A stretch of DNA of 38,862 nt from Acidimicrobiales bacterium (GTDB lineage: Bacteria > Actinomycetota > Acidimicrobiia > Acidimicrobiales > MedAcidi-G1), in assembly GCA_014237715.1 (NCBI GenBank), contig JAAZZG010000008.1:1-38862 (forward strand), written 5' to 3'. Position numbers and translations under genes: made by a program. The notes under the pieces were generated by a model. That model was given only the letters and a program-made list of their open reading frames with translations. It did no database searches and was not told where the DNA came from. Positions 16,342 to 23,890 of the stretch are shown here, piece after piece; positions within the stretch are counted from its first letter, which is position 1; every line of letters begins with the position of its first letter.

Positions 16342-17118
16342 CTACTTGGGGGGCATCCGGATGCCCCCGTCTACCCGGATGACCTCGGCATTCATGTACG
16401 GGTTGGTGATGAGTTCGAGGACCATGAAGGCCAACTCCTCGCCTGATCCCAGACGCTTGGGGAACAGAACCGACTCGCCGAGGTGCGCCTTGAAGGCCTC
16501 GCTCTGTTCACCCTCGCCGTAGATCGGGGTGTCGATGAGACCCGGGGCAATTGTGTTGACCCGCACCCCGACGGCGGCCAGGTCGCGGGCGATCGGAAGC
16601 GTCATGCCGACGATGCCGCCCTTGGAGGCCGAGTAGGCAGCCTGACCGATCTGCCCATCGAAAGCGGCCACCGAGGCCATGTTGACAATGGCCCCACGCT
16701 GACCATCGGCGAGTGGATCCGTCTTGGCCATTGCGCCTGCGGCCCTGCTGAGGACGTTAAACGAGCCGATCAGGTTCACCCGGATCACGAATTCGAAGTG
16801 CTTCAGTTCCATGGGCTCGTTGTCGCGGTTGATGGTCCGACCCGGATGGCCAAGACCTGCCGAGTTGACTAGTGCCCGTAGTGGGCCCATCTCGGCAGCG
16901 GCGGAAACAGCGGTGTCGACATCCTCGACGCTGGTCACGTCGCACTTAACGAATAGGCCGCCGACCTCGGAGGCAACGAGCTGGCCACGTTCCTCGTTTA
17001 GGTCAGCAATGACGACTCGGCTGCCAGCGGCGGCCAGTTGACGGGTGCTGGCTTCGCCGATCCCGGACGCCCCGCCGGTTACCAGCGACGAACTACCGGT
17101 CAGATCGATTCTGGACAT
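16342..17118 (-). CDS. SDR family dehydrogenase, 3-hydroxyacyl-CoA dehydrogenase type 2 (HSD10)-like
   Basis: A 258-aa protein from ATG 17118, with AGGAG 6 nt upstream. TGGASGIG (14-21) is the nucleotide-binding glycine motif, D39 after the second strand favours NAD over NADP, NSAG is at 85-88, and the catalytic Ser149, Tyr162 and Lys166 (YSASK) are present. The N-terminal and C-terminal sequence (VRVNTIAPGLIDTPIYG, FPKRLGSGEELAFMVLELITNPYMNAEVIRVDGG) closely resembles the type 2 3-hydroxyacyl-CoA dehydrogenases. It would oxidise a 3-hydroxyacyl-CoA made by the neighbouring enoyl-CoA hydratase. Relatives also oxidise hydroxysteroids, so a steroid or branched substrate is possible. It lies 74 bp after the zinc dehydrogenase gene and probably in the same transcript. 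Confidence 0.9.
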   Translation of the reverse strand: MSRIDLTGSSSLVTGGASGIGEASTRQLAAAGSRVVIADLNEERGQLVASEVGGLFVKCDVTSVEDVDTAVSAAAEMGPLRALVNSAGLGHPGRTINRDNEPMELKHFEFVIRVNLIGSFNVLSRAAGAMAKTDPLADGQRGAIVNMASVAAFDGQIGQAAYSASKGGIVGMTLPIARDLAAVGVRVNTIAPGLIDTPIYGEGEQSEAFKAHLGESVLFPKRLGSGEELAFMVLELITNPYMNAEVIRVDGGIRMPPK

Positions 17119-17192
17119 GGAGAACTCCTGCTTCTGGGAAGGAATGGGAAAGACGGGGACGAATGGGACGAGGGTGGAGGCCCGGGGCCGAC

Positions 17193-18275
17193 TCAGCCGT
17201 TGGGTAGCAGCACGGTACGGGCCTCGGCGCCGGCCTTGAGCCCATCGAAGGCGGCTTGTAGACCATCGAGGCCAGCCGTGTGGGACACCAGCTCGTCGAG
17301 TTTGAAGCGGCCCTTGAGGTACAGGTCGGCGATCAGGCGGAAGTCGCGGCGAGGTTTGCCGCCACCGGCCCGGATCCCCATGAGGTTCTTGTTCTGGTGA
17401 AGGGCCTGGAACGGGTAGGTCACGGTGGCGGTCAGATCGGGTACGCCCACAGCGCAGACGTTCCCGCCGGCCTTGGCCATCGAGATGCAGTCCGTCAGCA
17501 AGTTGGTGTTACCCACCACCTCAAAGGCGTGGTCGACGCCGCCACCGCTGAGCTGCTGAACGGCGGCCACCGAATCGAAGTCGTCCCCATCCACGAGAAC
17601 AAAGTCGGTGGCCCCGAAATCGAGTGCCATGCGTTCCTTGGAAGCCACGCGGTCCATGGCGATTATCTGGGAGGCGCCGCTGAGGTGCGCGGCCTGGATC
17701 ACGTTGAGGCCCACTCCGCCAGCGCCAATGATCACACAGGTGTCGCCGGTACCAATCTTGGCCCGGTTGAACACGGCACCCGCACCTGTCATGACGCCGC
17801 AGCCGATGAGGGCAGCAGACGACATCGGTACCTCGGCCGGAATGGGCACGGCCTGGTTCTCGTGAACGATTGTCTCCTGGGCGAAGGCACCCAGGTTGGC
17901 GAATCCCCAGAGGGCCTGGTCGCCCTCGGTGTGGGTGTGGCGCAGGCCACCGAATCCGCAGTTCCCGGGGTCGCCGCCCTCACACGTCGGGCAGTGGCCG
18001 CAGTTCCCGAAGGTGGAGAGAACGACGTGGTCACCGACGGCGCAATAGGTGACAGCCGAGCCGATCTCGGCCACGACGCCGGCGGCCTCGTGGCCGGGTA
18101 CCAGCGGGGTGGGCATGTAGTACTTGCCGTGGACACAGCTCAGGTCACTGCCGCACACGCCGGCCGCCATGATTTCGACACGCACCTGTCGGGATCCGAG
18201 GGCTGCTGCGTGCTCGAGGTCGTTGGAGAGACGGACGTGCTCTTCCCCGTCGCCCTCCTGGATTAGTCCCTGCAT
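17193..18275 (-). CDS. zinc-dependent alcohol dehydrogenase (MDR family)
   Basis: A 360-aa protein from ATG 18275, with GGAG 8 nt upstream. Catalytic zinc ligands are C41 (VCGSD), H62-E63 (GHE) and C159 (LIGCGVMTG); the structural zinc lobe is complete, with C92, C95, C98 and C106. GAGGVG at 184-189 is the NAD(P)-binding turn, and D204 (AMDRVASK) suggests NAD. Size and the MTGAGAVFN segment resemble the class III-like and aryl-alcohol dehydrogenases rather than sorbitol or quinone reductases. It oxidises a primary or secondary alcohol to a carbonyl. It leads the ADH-SDR-crotonase set, so an alcohol entering beta-oxidation is a sensible guess. Confidence 0.9.
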   Translation of the reverse strand: MQGLIQEGDGEEHVRLSNDLEHAAALGSRQVRVEIMAAGVCGSDLSCVHGKYYMPTPLVPGHEAAGVVAEIGSAVTYCAVGDHVVLSTFGNCGHCPTCEGGDPGNCGFGGLRHTHTEGDQALWGFANLGAFAQETIVHENQAVPIPAEVPMSSAALIGCGVMTGAGAVFNRAKIGTGDTCVIIGAGGVGLNVIQAAHLSGASQIIAMDRVASKERMALDFGATDFVLVDGDDFDSVAAVQQLSGGGVDHAFEVVGNTNLLTDCISMAKAGGNVCAVGVPDLTATVTYPFQALHQNKNLMGIRAGGGKPRRDFRLIADLYLKGRFKLDELVSHTAGLDGLQAAFDGLKAGAEARTVLLPNG

Positions 18276-18452
18276 GATCTGTACTCCGTTCGGACCCGTG
18301 ATCGGTCGTCGACATCATCCCGCCCAGTCGCCCCGAGGGCCAACGCGTGGTCTGTCGTGTAGTCAAAGCAGATGGGCAAGATGGTGGGCCAATTCTCGCA
18401 AACGTGCGACGACGTCGGCCTGTCGTGATTCAGGTCTCAGGTCCGTACCGGT

Positions 18453-19229
18453 TCAGGCCTCGAGTGATCCCCAGAATTCTACGAGTAGGTCTGCGGCGGA
18501 GACGGGCTGTTCGCACATCCACCAGTGGCCTGCCCCGTCCAACGGGGCATGTCGTGCCCCGAGCTGGTCGGCCATCTGGGCGGCCCGACCTACCGGCCCT
18601 ACGTAGGGGTCCTCGGACGGATCGAGAGCCATCCCTGGAGGTAGGTCGATGGCGGCCAGTTCCCGGCCCAGATCGCCGACGGCGGGCTGAGCGCCCGAGC
18701 GGTACAGGGGCAGAATGCAGTCGGCCATAGTGTCAAGAGCATCGGCGACGTCAGCCGCCGCGTATTCGTTCATGCCGCTGGCCCTCATCATGGTGATCCG
18801 CTCGTCCCGGGAGGCGGCACGCATCCCCTTGACCACCTCCTCGCCGACCTCGGGTGTCTGCCAGAGCTGTGCCATGTCGTGCCAGACGTAGTCCGGATGG
18901 ATGAGGCCCAGGCAGTCGCACGCCCACGACCGCACGAGGTCGGAGCGGACTGACAAGAGGCCGAACACGTGCCCGGCGCCCCAGTCGTGGCCCACGATGT
19001 CTACCGGTCCTTCGGCTGCCAGGACCTCAACCTCGGTAATCAGCCAGTTGCGGTATTCCTCGCGGGTGGCCCCCCAACCGTCGGGAAGCGGTGCGCCGAA
19101 TCCCGGCGGCGAGAGCAGGACGAGGTCGCGTGCGTTTCCTCCGACAGGTGGGCGGTCGGCCAGTTCGCCGACCAGGTCGGACCAGATGGCGTCGGTCTCG
19201 GGATTGCCGTGCACGAAGACGGTGGTCAT
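18453..19229 (-). CDS. alpha/beta hydrolase with Asp nucleophile (epoxide hydrolase/dehalogenase-like)
   Basis: A 258-aa protein starting at 19229. HGNPETDAIW (7-16) is the oxyanion HGxP motif; the elbow is GHD82WGAG, so the nucleophile is Asp, as in epoxide hydrolases and haloalkane dehalogenases, not Ser. H235 (GAGHWWMCE) is the base and D207 a possible acid. The cap region (about 110-180) is short and rich in Met. Asn at the HGNP position resembles subfamily II dehalogenases, but the GHDWGA elbow is more usual in epoxide hydrolases. The substrate is unknown. A weak AAGTGAG precedes the start. It lies between the second sulfatase (51 bp upstream on this strand) and the alcohol dehydrogenase set. 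Confidence 0.75.
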   Translation of the reverse strand: MTTVFVHGNPETDAIWSDLVGELADRPPVGGNARDLVLLSPPGFGAPLPDGWGATREEYRNWLITEVEVLAAEGPVDIVGHDWGAGHVFGLLSVRSDLVRSWACDCLGLIHPDYVWHDMAQLWQTPEVGEEVVKGMRAASRDERITMMRASGMNEYAAADVADALDTMADCILPLYRSGAQPAVGDLGRELAAIDLPPGMALDPSEDPYVGPVGRAAQMADQLGARHAPLDGAGHWWMCEQPVSAADLLVEFWGSLEA

Positions 19230-19280
19230 GGAGATGGGCTCACTTCTACTTATGGGGGCTGGGTCAGTCGCGGGAATAGC

Positions 19281-20717
19281 TCAGCCGCGTTCGGGAAGGT
19301 CGTATTCGGCCATGTAGTAGGGGGCGTCCTCGTCGAACACGGTCAGGGTTACCGGGTCTGCCACCAGGCCCACCGGACGCACATCAGAGCCAACTGTGTC
19401 GGAGGCGTCGTCACCCAACTCCAGCCGGGCGGTCTCTATGACGTCCAGTAGGCGAGTCACCACGTCAGGATGCTTGTCGACCACGTCAGCCCGTTCACCG
19501 ACGTCGGCGTTCAGGTCGTACAGGCGGACCCGCTCGTCGTTCCATTTGCGGACGTGGAGCTTCCATCGACCGACGCGTACGGCCTCGATGTTGCCGCCCA
19601 GAATATAGAAGAATGGGCGTTCGCAGGGTCCGTCGCCGCCGTTCAGCAGCGGGCCAAGGTTCCGTCCGTCCAACGTCCGGTCGCTGGGCACGTCGACACC
19701 GCACCAGTTGGCGATGGTTGGGTAGAGGTCCATGGCGTTGGCAACGTCGTGCACCACCTGCCCGGCGGGAATCCGGCCAGGCCACCGCACGATGCAAGGC
19801 ACCCGCTGGCCACCCTCCCACGTCGTGCCCTTGGATGCCCGGAGCGGGCCGTTGCTGCCGCCGCCATCACGGGTCAATGCCCCGTTGTCGCTGGTGAACA
19901 CCACGACGGTGTTGTCGTCTAGACCCAGGTCGAGAAGCTCGCGCAGGAGTACGTCGGTGGACCAGTCAATGCATCGGACCGCCGCCCCGTAGCGGCCGTT
20001 GCGTGACTCGCGTACGAAGCGGGTCTGCACGTAGATGGGCAGGTGTACGTAGAGGTGGGCCAGATACAGGAAGAAGGGTCGATCCCTGTTGTTCCGGAGG
20101 AACTGGACGGCGTCGGTGAGGTACCGCTCGGTCAACGCCGCCTGGTCGGGCTGCTCGGCAACCACGTCCTCGTCGAGCATGAGCGGGAGCGGCGGGCGCG
20201 GCTGGAACATCGGGGCGTCGTCGGGTAACGGCGTACCGAGCGATTCCATGACCTTCCGGTAGGGCTGACCCTCCTGAGGGAAGGCCTGACGACCCATGTC
20301 GTTGCTGTACGGCAGGCCGAACCAGCCGTCAAAGCCGTGTCGCGTGGGCAGGAACTCGGGCTGGTCACCACAGTGCCACTTGCCAATGATCCGGGTGGCG
20401 TAACCGTCGTCCTGAAGGAGGCGGGCAATCGTGATCTCATCGGGGTGCAGTCCCTGGGCCTGACCCGGGAAGAGCACCGGGGCATTGTCGATGCTGCGAC
20501 CACCGAAACCGACCCGTAGGGGGTAACTGCCGGTGAGCATGGCAGCCCGTGACGGCGAACAGACCGGCGACGCCATGTAGAAGTCGGTGAAACGGACACC
20601 CTCGTCAGCCATGCGGTCCAACGCCGGGGTGTCGTGCTGGGTTGACCCGTAGCACGACAGGTCGCCGTAGCCGAGGTCGTCGCAGTTGATGAGGATGACG
20701 TTTGGTCGTCGGGTCAT
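19281..20717 (-). CDS. sulfatase, type I formylglycine family, no signal peptide
   Basis: A 478-aa protein from ATG 20717, with GGAGG 7 nt upstream. D13-D14 (INCDDLGYGD) are metal ligands, C53SPSR57 is the CxPxR site modified to formylglycine, and GKWHCGD and TSDNGALT supply further active-site residues. Length and the GYGDLSCYG start match N-acetylgalactosamine-6-sulfatase/arylsulfatase A-like bacterial enzymes. The protein starts directly with the catalytic core (MTRRPNVILIN), so there is no export signal and the enzyme should be cytoplasmic. It is the second sulfatase in the window and distinct from the 766-aa one. A palindrome overlaps its ribosome-binding site (20728-20745). It is followed by an alpha/beta hydrolase in the same direction. 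The natural sulfate ester is unknown. Confidence 0.9.
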   Translation of the reverse strand: MTRRPNVILINCDDLGYGDLSCYGSTQHDTPALDRMADEGVRFTDFYMASPVCSPSRAAMLTGSYPLRVGFGGRSIDNAPVLFPGQAQGLHPDEITIARLLQDDGYATRIIGKWHCGDQPEFLPTRHGFDGWFGLPYSNDMGRQAFPQEGQPYRKVMESLGTPLPDDAPMFQPRPPLPLMLDEDVVAEQPDQAALTERYLTDAVQFLRNNRDRPFFLYLAHLYVHLPIYVQTRFVRESRNGRYGAAVRCIDWSTDVLLRELLDLGLDDNTVVVFTSDNGALTRDGGGSNGPLRASKGTTWEGGQRVPCIVRWPGRIPAGQVVHDVANAMDLYPTIANWCGVDVPSDRTLDGRNLGPLLNGGDGPCERPFFYILGGNIEAVRVGRWKLHVRKWNDERVRLYDLNADVGERADVVDKHPDVVTRLLDVIETARLELGDDASDTVGSDVRPVGLVADPVTLTVFDEDAPYYMAEYDLPERG

Positions 20718-20727
20718 GGGGCTGCCT

Positions 20728-20745
20728 CCACGACGATCATCGTGG
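20728..20745 (-). promoter_or_regulatory. interrupted palindrome overlapping the sulfatase ribosome-binding site
   Basis: CCACGACGATCATCGTGG is an 18-bp palindrome with a single mismatched pair (8 of 9 pairs match), located 11-28 bp before the sulfatase ATG. Its arm covers part of the GGAGG ribosome-binding site (complement of 20725-20729). It may be a repressor operator, or an RNA hairpin that hides the ribosome-binding site. Confidence 0.45.
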
Positions 20746-20761
20746 TCCGAACGGCTGCCTG

Positions 20762-20807
20762 CCGAATCGGCGGCCCAGATGGCTAGTCCGAATCGAGATC
20801 CGAATCG
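20762..20807. repeat. three direct repeats CCGAATCG in the divergent promoter region
   Basis: CCGAATCG occurs at 20762-20769, 20788-20795 and 20800-20807. The last two extend to TCCGAATCGA and start 12 bp apart. If transcription of the oxidoreductase gene starts at its ATG (20842), the third copy covers about -42 to -35, the place an activator binds to replace a weak -35 element. The region also serves the divergent sulfatase. Confidence 0.5.
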
Positions 20808-20829
20808 AAGGCGGGAGGGGCGCCACCGC

Positions 20830-20835
20830 TACGGT
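20830..20835 (+). promoter_or_regulatory. -10 box for leaderless transcription of the F420-type oxidoreductase gene
   Basis: TACGGT fits TANNNT and ends 6 nt before the ATG at 20842, the spacing seen at two other genes in this window. No ribosome-binding site is present, and no good -35 is visible 17 bp upstream; the direct repeats there may substitute. Confidence 0.4.
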
Positions 20836-20841
20836 CGAGCC

Positions 20842-21354
20842 ATGAGCGAAACAGACAGTGCGAACCAGGGAACCAGCCAACGCGTGGAGATGGAGTGGGA
20901 GACCCCGTCACACGACGAGATCATCGAGATCTCCAAGGGGCACGTGGCCGGTCTCGAGATGACCGACGATGATGCCGTGTGGTGTGTGGCCGGCATGCAC
21001 CACGTGCTGCTGCACACCATCGGGCGGAAGACGGGCAAGGACCACAAAGTGGCCCTGCCATTCTGGCGCGACACCGACGGGCACCGGATCGTGGTCGGGT
21101 CATTCGCCGGGGCCACGACGGACCCATCATGGGTGCTGAACCTCCGAGACCGTGATGCCAACCCCCGGGTGAAGGTCCGGGTCCAGAACGGGATGTTTTG
21201 GTCCGAGCACGAAGTTCTGGATGCGGGCGATGAGCGCGACGCCCTGTGGGCGTCCATGCTCGCCGACAGGGCGTGGTATGCCGACTACCAGGCCAAAACC
21301 GATCGAACGATTCCACTGGTGCGCCTCGCCGAGACGGAGGCCGTCACCGACTAA
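20842..21354 (+). CDS. nitroreductase-family deazaflavin (F420)-dependent oxidoreductase (DDN/FDOR-like)
   Basis: A 170-aa protein from ATG 20842; the frame stays open upstream into the divergent sulfatase gene but without signals. The core HHVLLHTIGRKTGK, then a VGSFAGATTDPSWVLNLRD segment and NPRVKVRV, is the split-barrel pattern of the DDN family (DUF385), in which the GRKTG loop contacts the deazaflavin phosphate tail. These enzymes use reduced F420 to reduce nitro, quinone or enone compounds and are concentrated in Actinomycetota and some Chloroflexota. The N-terminal 35 residues are acidic and not part of the fold. It converges with the TauD gene 14 bp away. The substrate is unknown; a detoxifying quinone or enone reductase role is common in the family. 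Confidence 0.8.
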   Translation: MSETDSANQGTSQRVEMEWETPSHDEIIEISKGHVAGLEMTDDDAVWCVAGMHHVLLHTIGRKTGKDHKVALPFWRDTDGHRIVVGSFAGATTDPSWVLNLRDRDANPRVKVRVQNGMFWSEHEVLDAGDERDALWASMLADRAWYADYQAKTDRTIPLVRLAETEAVTD

Positions 21355-21368
21355 TACCAATCGCTTTG

Positions 21369-22271
21369 TCAGGCCAGACGGCCGATGGACAGCCGAAGGG
21401 GCGACTCGTCGGGTTCAGGGCCTTCGGGATCGAAGAACGGTCGCGTGCCCTGCACGGTGACTCGATGGCCGGACCGTTCGTTGGGCCAGTAGTCCCAGAT
21501 GGCGAAGTGCTGGACCCGCCGGTTATCCCACAGGAGCACGTCGTACGGCTGCCATCGGTGCCGGATCTGAAACTCGGGTCGAGTGCAGTGCTCGTGAAGC
21601 TCGGTCAGCAACTCGCCGCCCTCAGCGCTGTCCATGCCGTCGATGGCCACCGTGAACGACGGGTTGACAAAGAGGCTGCGGCGGCCCGTCTCGGGATGGG
21701 TCCGGACCACCGGATGGACTGCTGAGGGCGTAGCGAGGGCCTCTTCACCGTCGCTCCGGTCGGCGTAACGCCCCGGGTACACGTGAGCTGAGGCGTGGAT
21801 GGCCGACAGGCCGCACAACCGTTCTCTGGTGGTGGCCGGCAAGGTGGCGTAGGCAGCTTCCATGTCGGCGAACAGGGTGTCGCCGCCCCCACAGTGGGGT
21901 AGTAGCTGGATTTGGAGCATGGTGGCCGATGGAGGCTCCTCGTCGCACGAGACGTCCGAGTGCCAGCCGTTGCCGTTGGAGATGGAGGAGTCCCGGTGGG
22001 TCCGGATAACGAACACCGCAGCGTTCGCGTGCTCGGCCGGGGCGGCTGGATGGGTATGGAGTGGTCCGATGCGTAGGGCGAACTCGACTTGGGCGTCGGC
22101 CGTCAGGGGCGACTGGTCGCGGAAGGCCACCACGCCGTGCTCCAGCCACGCCTGGTGCACCAGTCTGAAGGTCTCGTCGTCGATTCCGGATGCCAGGTCC
22201 ACGCCGTGAATTTCGGCGCCGAATACCGGCGAAATGGGAACGATCTGAGGATCACCGGGGCCGCTAGTCAT
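21369..22271 (-). CDS. TauD/TfdA family Fe(II)/2OG dioxygenase
   Basis: A 300-aa protein from ATG 22271, 4 nt after the SMP-30 gene's stop; an in-frame ATG 66 nt upstream would lie within that gene. H104xD106 (GWHSDVS) and H255 (VQHFAIWD) are the iron ligands and R270 (HRVTVQG) binds 2-oxoglutarate. FGAEIHGVDLA near the N-terminus and LLWDNRRVQH are hallmark TauD sequences. Family members release sulfite from taurine or cleave aryloxyalkanoates and similar side chains; members without a transporter beside them are hard to assign. It is coupled to an SMP-30-type lactonase, so an oxidation product that forms a lactone is conceivable. It is shorter than gamma-butyrobetaine hydroxylase and lacks its extra N-terminal domain. 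Confidence 0.9.
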   Translation of the reverse strand: MTSGPGDPQIVPISPVFGAEIHGVDLASGIDDETFRLVHQAWLEHGVVAFRDQSPLTADAQVEFALRIGPLHTHPAAPAEHANAAVFVIRTHRDSSISNGNGWHSDVSCDEEPPSATMLQIQLLPHCGGGDTLFADMEAAYATLPATTRERLCGLSAIHASAHVYPGRYADRSDGEEALATPSAVHPVVRTHPETGRRSLFVNPSFTVAIDGMDSAEGGELLTELHEHCTRPEFQIRHRWQPYDVLLWDNRRVQHFAIWDYWPNERSGHRVTVQGTRPFFDPEGPEPDESPLRLSIGRLA

Positions 22272-22275
22272 CGGA

Positions 22276-23139
22276 TCAGGGGCGGCCGGCGGCCGGATGT
22301 TCGACGCGAATGGTCCAGATGGCGCCACCGCCCACACCGACGGTGTCTTCGGCCCGTGCTCCGGGAGCAGTCACGCAGTGCAAGGTGCGACCGTCGCCAC
22401 CCCCCAGCATGCAGGCGTACGCCGTCTGGGGCCGTTCCAGGTCCGGCATGGCCACCCGGTCGGTCACTTCGCCACCCTCTACCACCCTGACCACTTCGCC
22501 TCGGCCGGCATCAGCGATCCAAATGCCGCCCGCAGCATCTAGGCAGCATCCGTCGGGCAGGATCCCCGGCGTCTCGGCCCACACCCGGCGCTCGCCGAGC
22601 AGGCCGCCATCGAGGATCTCGAAGGCTGTCATTCGCGAGGCGAATGTCTCGCCGACGATGAGTGTTGAGCCATCCGGGGTGATAACTGACCCGTTGGGAA
22701 AGTCGAGGCCGCTCGGGCCGGCGAAGACCGAACCATCGGGACGGACGATGGCCAGCGTGGCTGACATCGGGTTGGACCGGCCACCTTCAATGTCATAGCC
22801 GAAATTCCCGACGTAGGCCGTTCCGTCAGCAGCCACGACCATGTCGTTGCAGTGCCAGGTGGCGAGGTCCACAAGGTCGGCATGCACGCTTATCTGACCG
22901 TCGCGGACCCGCCAGACTTGGCGGGCCAGCATGGCCACGACCAGCAGATCGCCGTCCGGCAGCCACCCGAGCCCCGATGGTCGCTCGTCGCCCATGTCGA
23001 CCATGGCCTCACGGGCCCCGTCGGCCGATATCGCGTAGATCCGATGCTGGTGGAAGTCGCTGTACCAGAGTCGCCCCTCGTGCCAACGCGGGCCTTCGCC
23101 GAAGTCGAGTCCATCGACCAACAGGGTGGGTTCGTGCAT
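22276..23139 (-). CDS. SMP-30/gluconolactonase/LRE-like beta-propeller hydrolase
   Basis: A 287-aa protein from ATG 23139, with GGAGG 5 nt upstream. Metal ligands of the SMP-30 six-bladed propeller are visible: E15 (DFGEGPRW), N98 (WHCND), N149 (FPNGSVITPDG) and D196 (LPDGCCLDAAGGIWIAD). The blades repeat G-x-x-x-x-PDG-type loops through the sequence. The family hydrolyses sugar and other lactones and needs a divalent cation. It has no signal peptide. It stands directly upstream of the TauD gene (4-nt gap) and probably forms a two-gene transcript with it, so the lactone could derive from the oxygenase product or feed it. The substrate cannot be deduced. Confidence 0.9.
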   Translation of the reverse strand: MHEPTLLVDGLDFGEGPRWHEGRLWYSDFHQHRIYAISADGAREAMVDMGDERPSGLGWLPDGDLLVVAMLARQVWRVRDGQISVHADLVDLATWHCNDMVVAADGTAYVGNFGYDIEGGRSNPMSATLAIVRPDGSVFAGPSGLDFPNGSVITPDGSTLIVGETFASRMTAFEILDGGLLGERRVWAETPGILPDGCCLDAAGGIWIADAGRGEVVRVVEGGEVTDRVAMPDLERPQTAYACMLGGGDGRTLHCVTAPGARAEDTVGVGGGAIWTIRVEHPAAGRP

Positions 23140-23223
23140 TGGAGCCTCCGTCCGAGGGGACGTCGAGAATCTAGGTTCACAGGCGATCCGGACTTGAGGC
23201 GGGCGGGCCAGCCGGGACCTGAA

Positions 23224-23805
23224 TCAGAATCCGAGCCGCCGTCTATCGACGTCGGAGAGCCGACCGATCACTTCGCCGACATCGCCACGGGAGACAATGG
23301 TCTCGTCATGTTCGACGACTGAGCCGCTGTGGAGTCCGGCCTCCTGCCAGTCGCGCAACCGCTGCCCACGCCCCTCGGTGTTCCGGGAGAACACGCCGCG
23401 AACCGAAACGGTCAGCGGGCCGACGTCGACCACCACCGCCGGCCGTCTCTTGGCCTCTGATTCCCCATCTTGGGCCCCGGCATTTTGCCTGTATCGGACC
23501 ACTGCCGTGACGACGACGCCCGGTTCGAGGTAGCGCTCCGCCGACACCTCGAACGGTTCGCCGTTCACCAATAGGGTCGGCGCGTCACCTGGCTGGTCGA
23601 CCGAGCTGTTGCCAATGGCGACGATGATGGGTCCGCCGTGATGGTGGGCAACCCGGGCGGTGACCACAGTTCCCGACTTCCAGTCAGGATCGGCCAGCCC
23701 TGCAGGGACCTCGTGGTAGCCCTCGGCTCCATCGTGGTGGCGCCAGTGCCAGAGGCCCCGTGGGTCGGGCCCGGATACGACGATCTTGGTCGGCCTGGCT
23801 CCCAT
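23224..23805 (-). CDS. conserved-looking protein of unknown function
   Basis: A 193-aa protein starting at ATG 23805, chosen because the frame further upstream would run into the divergent MFS gene at 23891. I do not recognise a family. The sequence is rich in beta-strand patterns (RPTKIVVSG, GTVVTARVAHH, PIIVAIGN, VVVTAVVRY, AVVVDVGPLTVSVRG) alternating with acidic and His-rich turns (HWRHHDG, AHHHGG). It suggests a small beta barrel such as an OB-like or PilZ-like fold, but without a diagnostic motif. There is no signal peptide or membrane segment. It ends 84 bp before the SMP-30 start on the same strand. Third-position GC is normal for the window, so it is probably a real gene. Confidence 0.55.
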   Translation of the reverse strand: MGARPTKIVVSGPDPRGLWHWRHHDGAEGYHEVPAGLADPDWKSGTVVTARVAHHHGGPIIVAIGNSSVDQPGDAPTLLVNGEPFEVSAERYLEPGVVVTAVVRYRQNAGAQDGESEAKRRPAVVVDVGPLTVSVRGVFSRNTEGRGQRLRDWQEAGLHSGSVVEHDETIVSRGDVGEVIGRLSDVDRRRLGF

Positions 23806-23820
23806 GTACTCAGTGTCCCA

Positions 23821-23845
23821 CCCGGCAGCGACACCGTATGCCGGG
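23821..23845. promoter_or_regulatory. inverted repeat in the divergent promoter of the MFS gene
   Basis: CCCGGCA (23821-23827) and TGCCGGG (23839-23845) are perfect reverse complements with an 11-bp spacer, midway between the unknown protein (-) and the MFS transporter (+). A TetR-type operator shared by both genes would fit. TAGCCT at 23876-23881 could be the -10 for the MFS gene, which lacks a ribosome-binding site. Confidence 0.35.
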
Positions 23846-23890
23846 CTAGGAACGGGTCTATCGGGAGGCAGCCCGTAGCCTGCCGGCGTT

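Noticed and set aside
18417..18459. GGCCTG/CAGGCC inverted repeat after the alpha/beta hydrolase as a terminator
   Set aside because: Only 6 bp with a 31-nt loop; such pairs are common by chance at this base composition.
21339..21383. GGCCGTC/GACGGCC inverted repeat at the convergent ends of the F420-type and TauD genes
   Set aside because: A 7-bp stem with a 31-nt loop in coding sequence is not convincing, unlike the 12-bp case at 15526.
21369..22271. Gamma-butyrobetaine hydroxylase, suggested by the carnitine-type genes
   Set aside because: The protein is about 300 aa and lacks the N-terminal zinc-binding domain of that enzyme.
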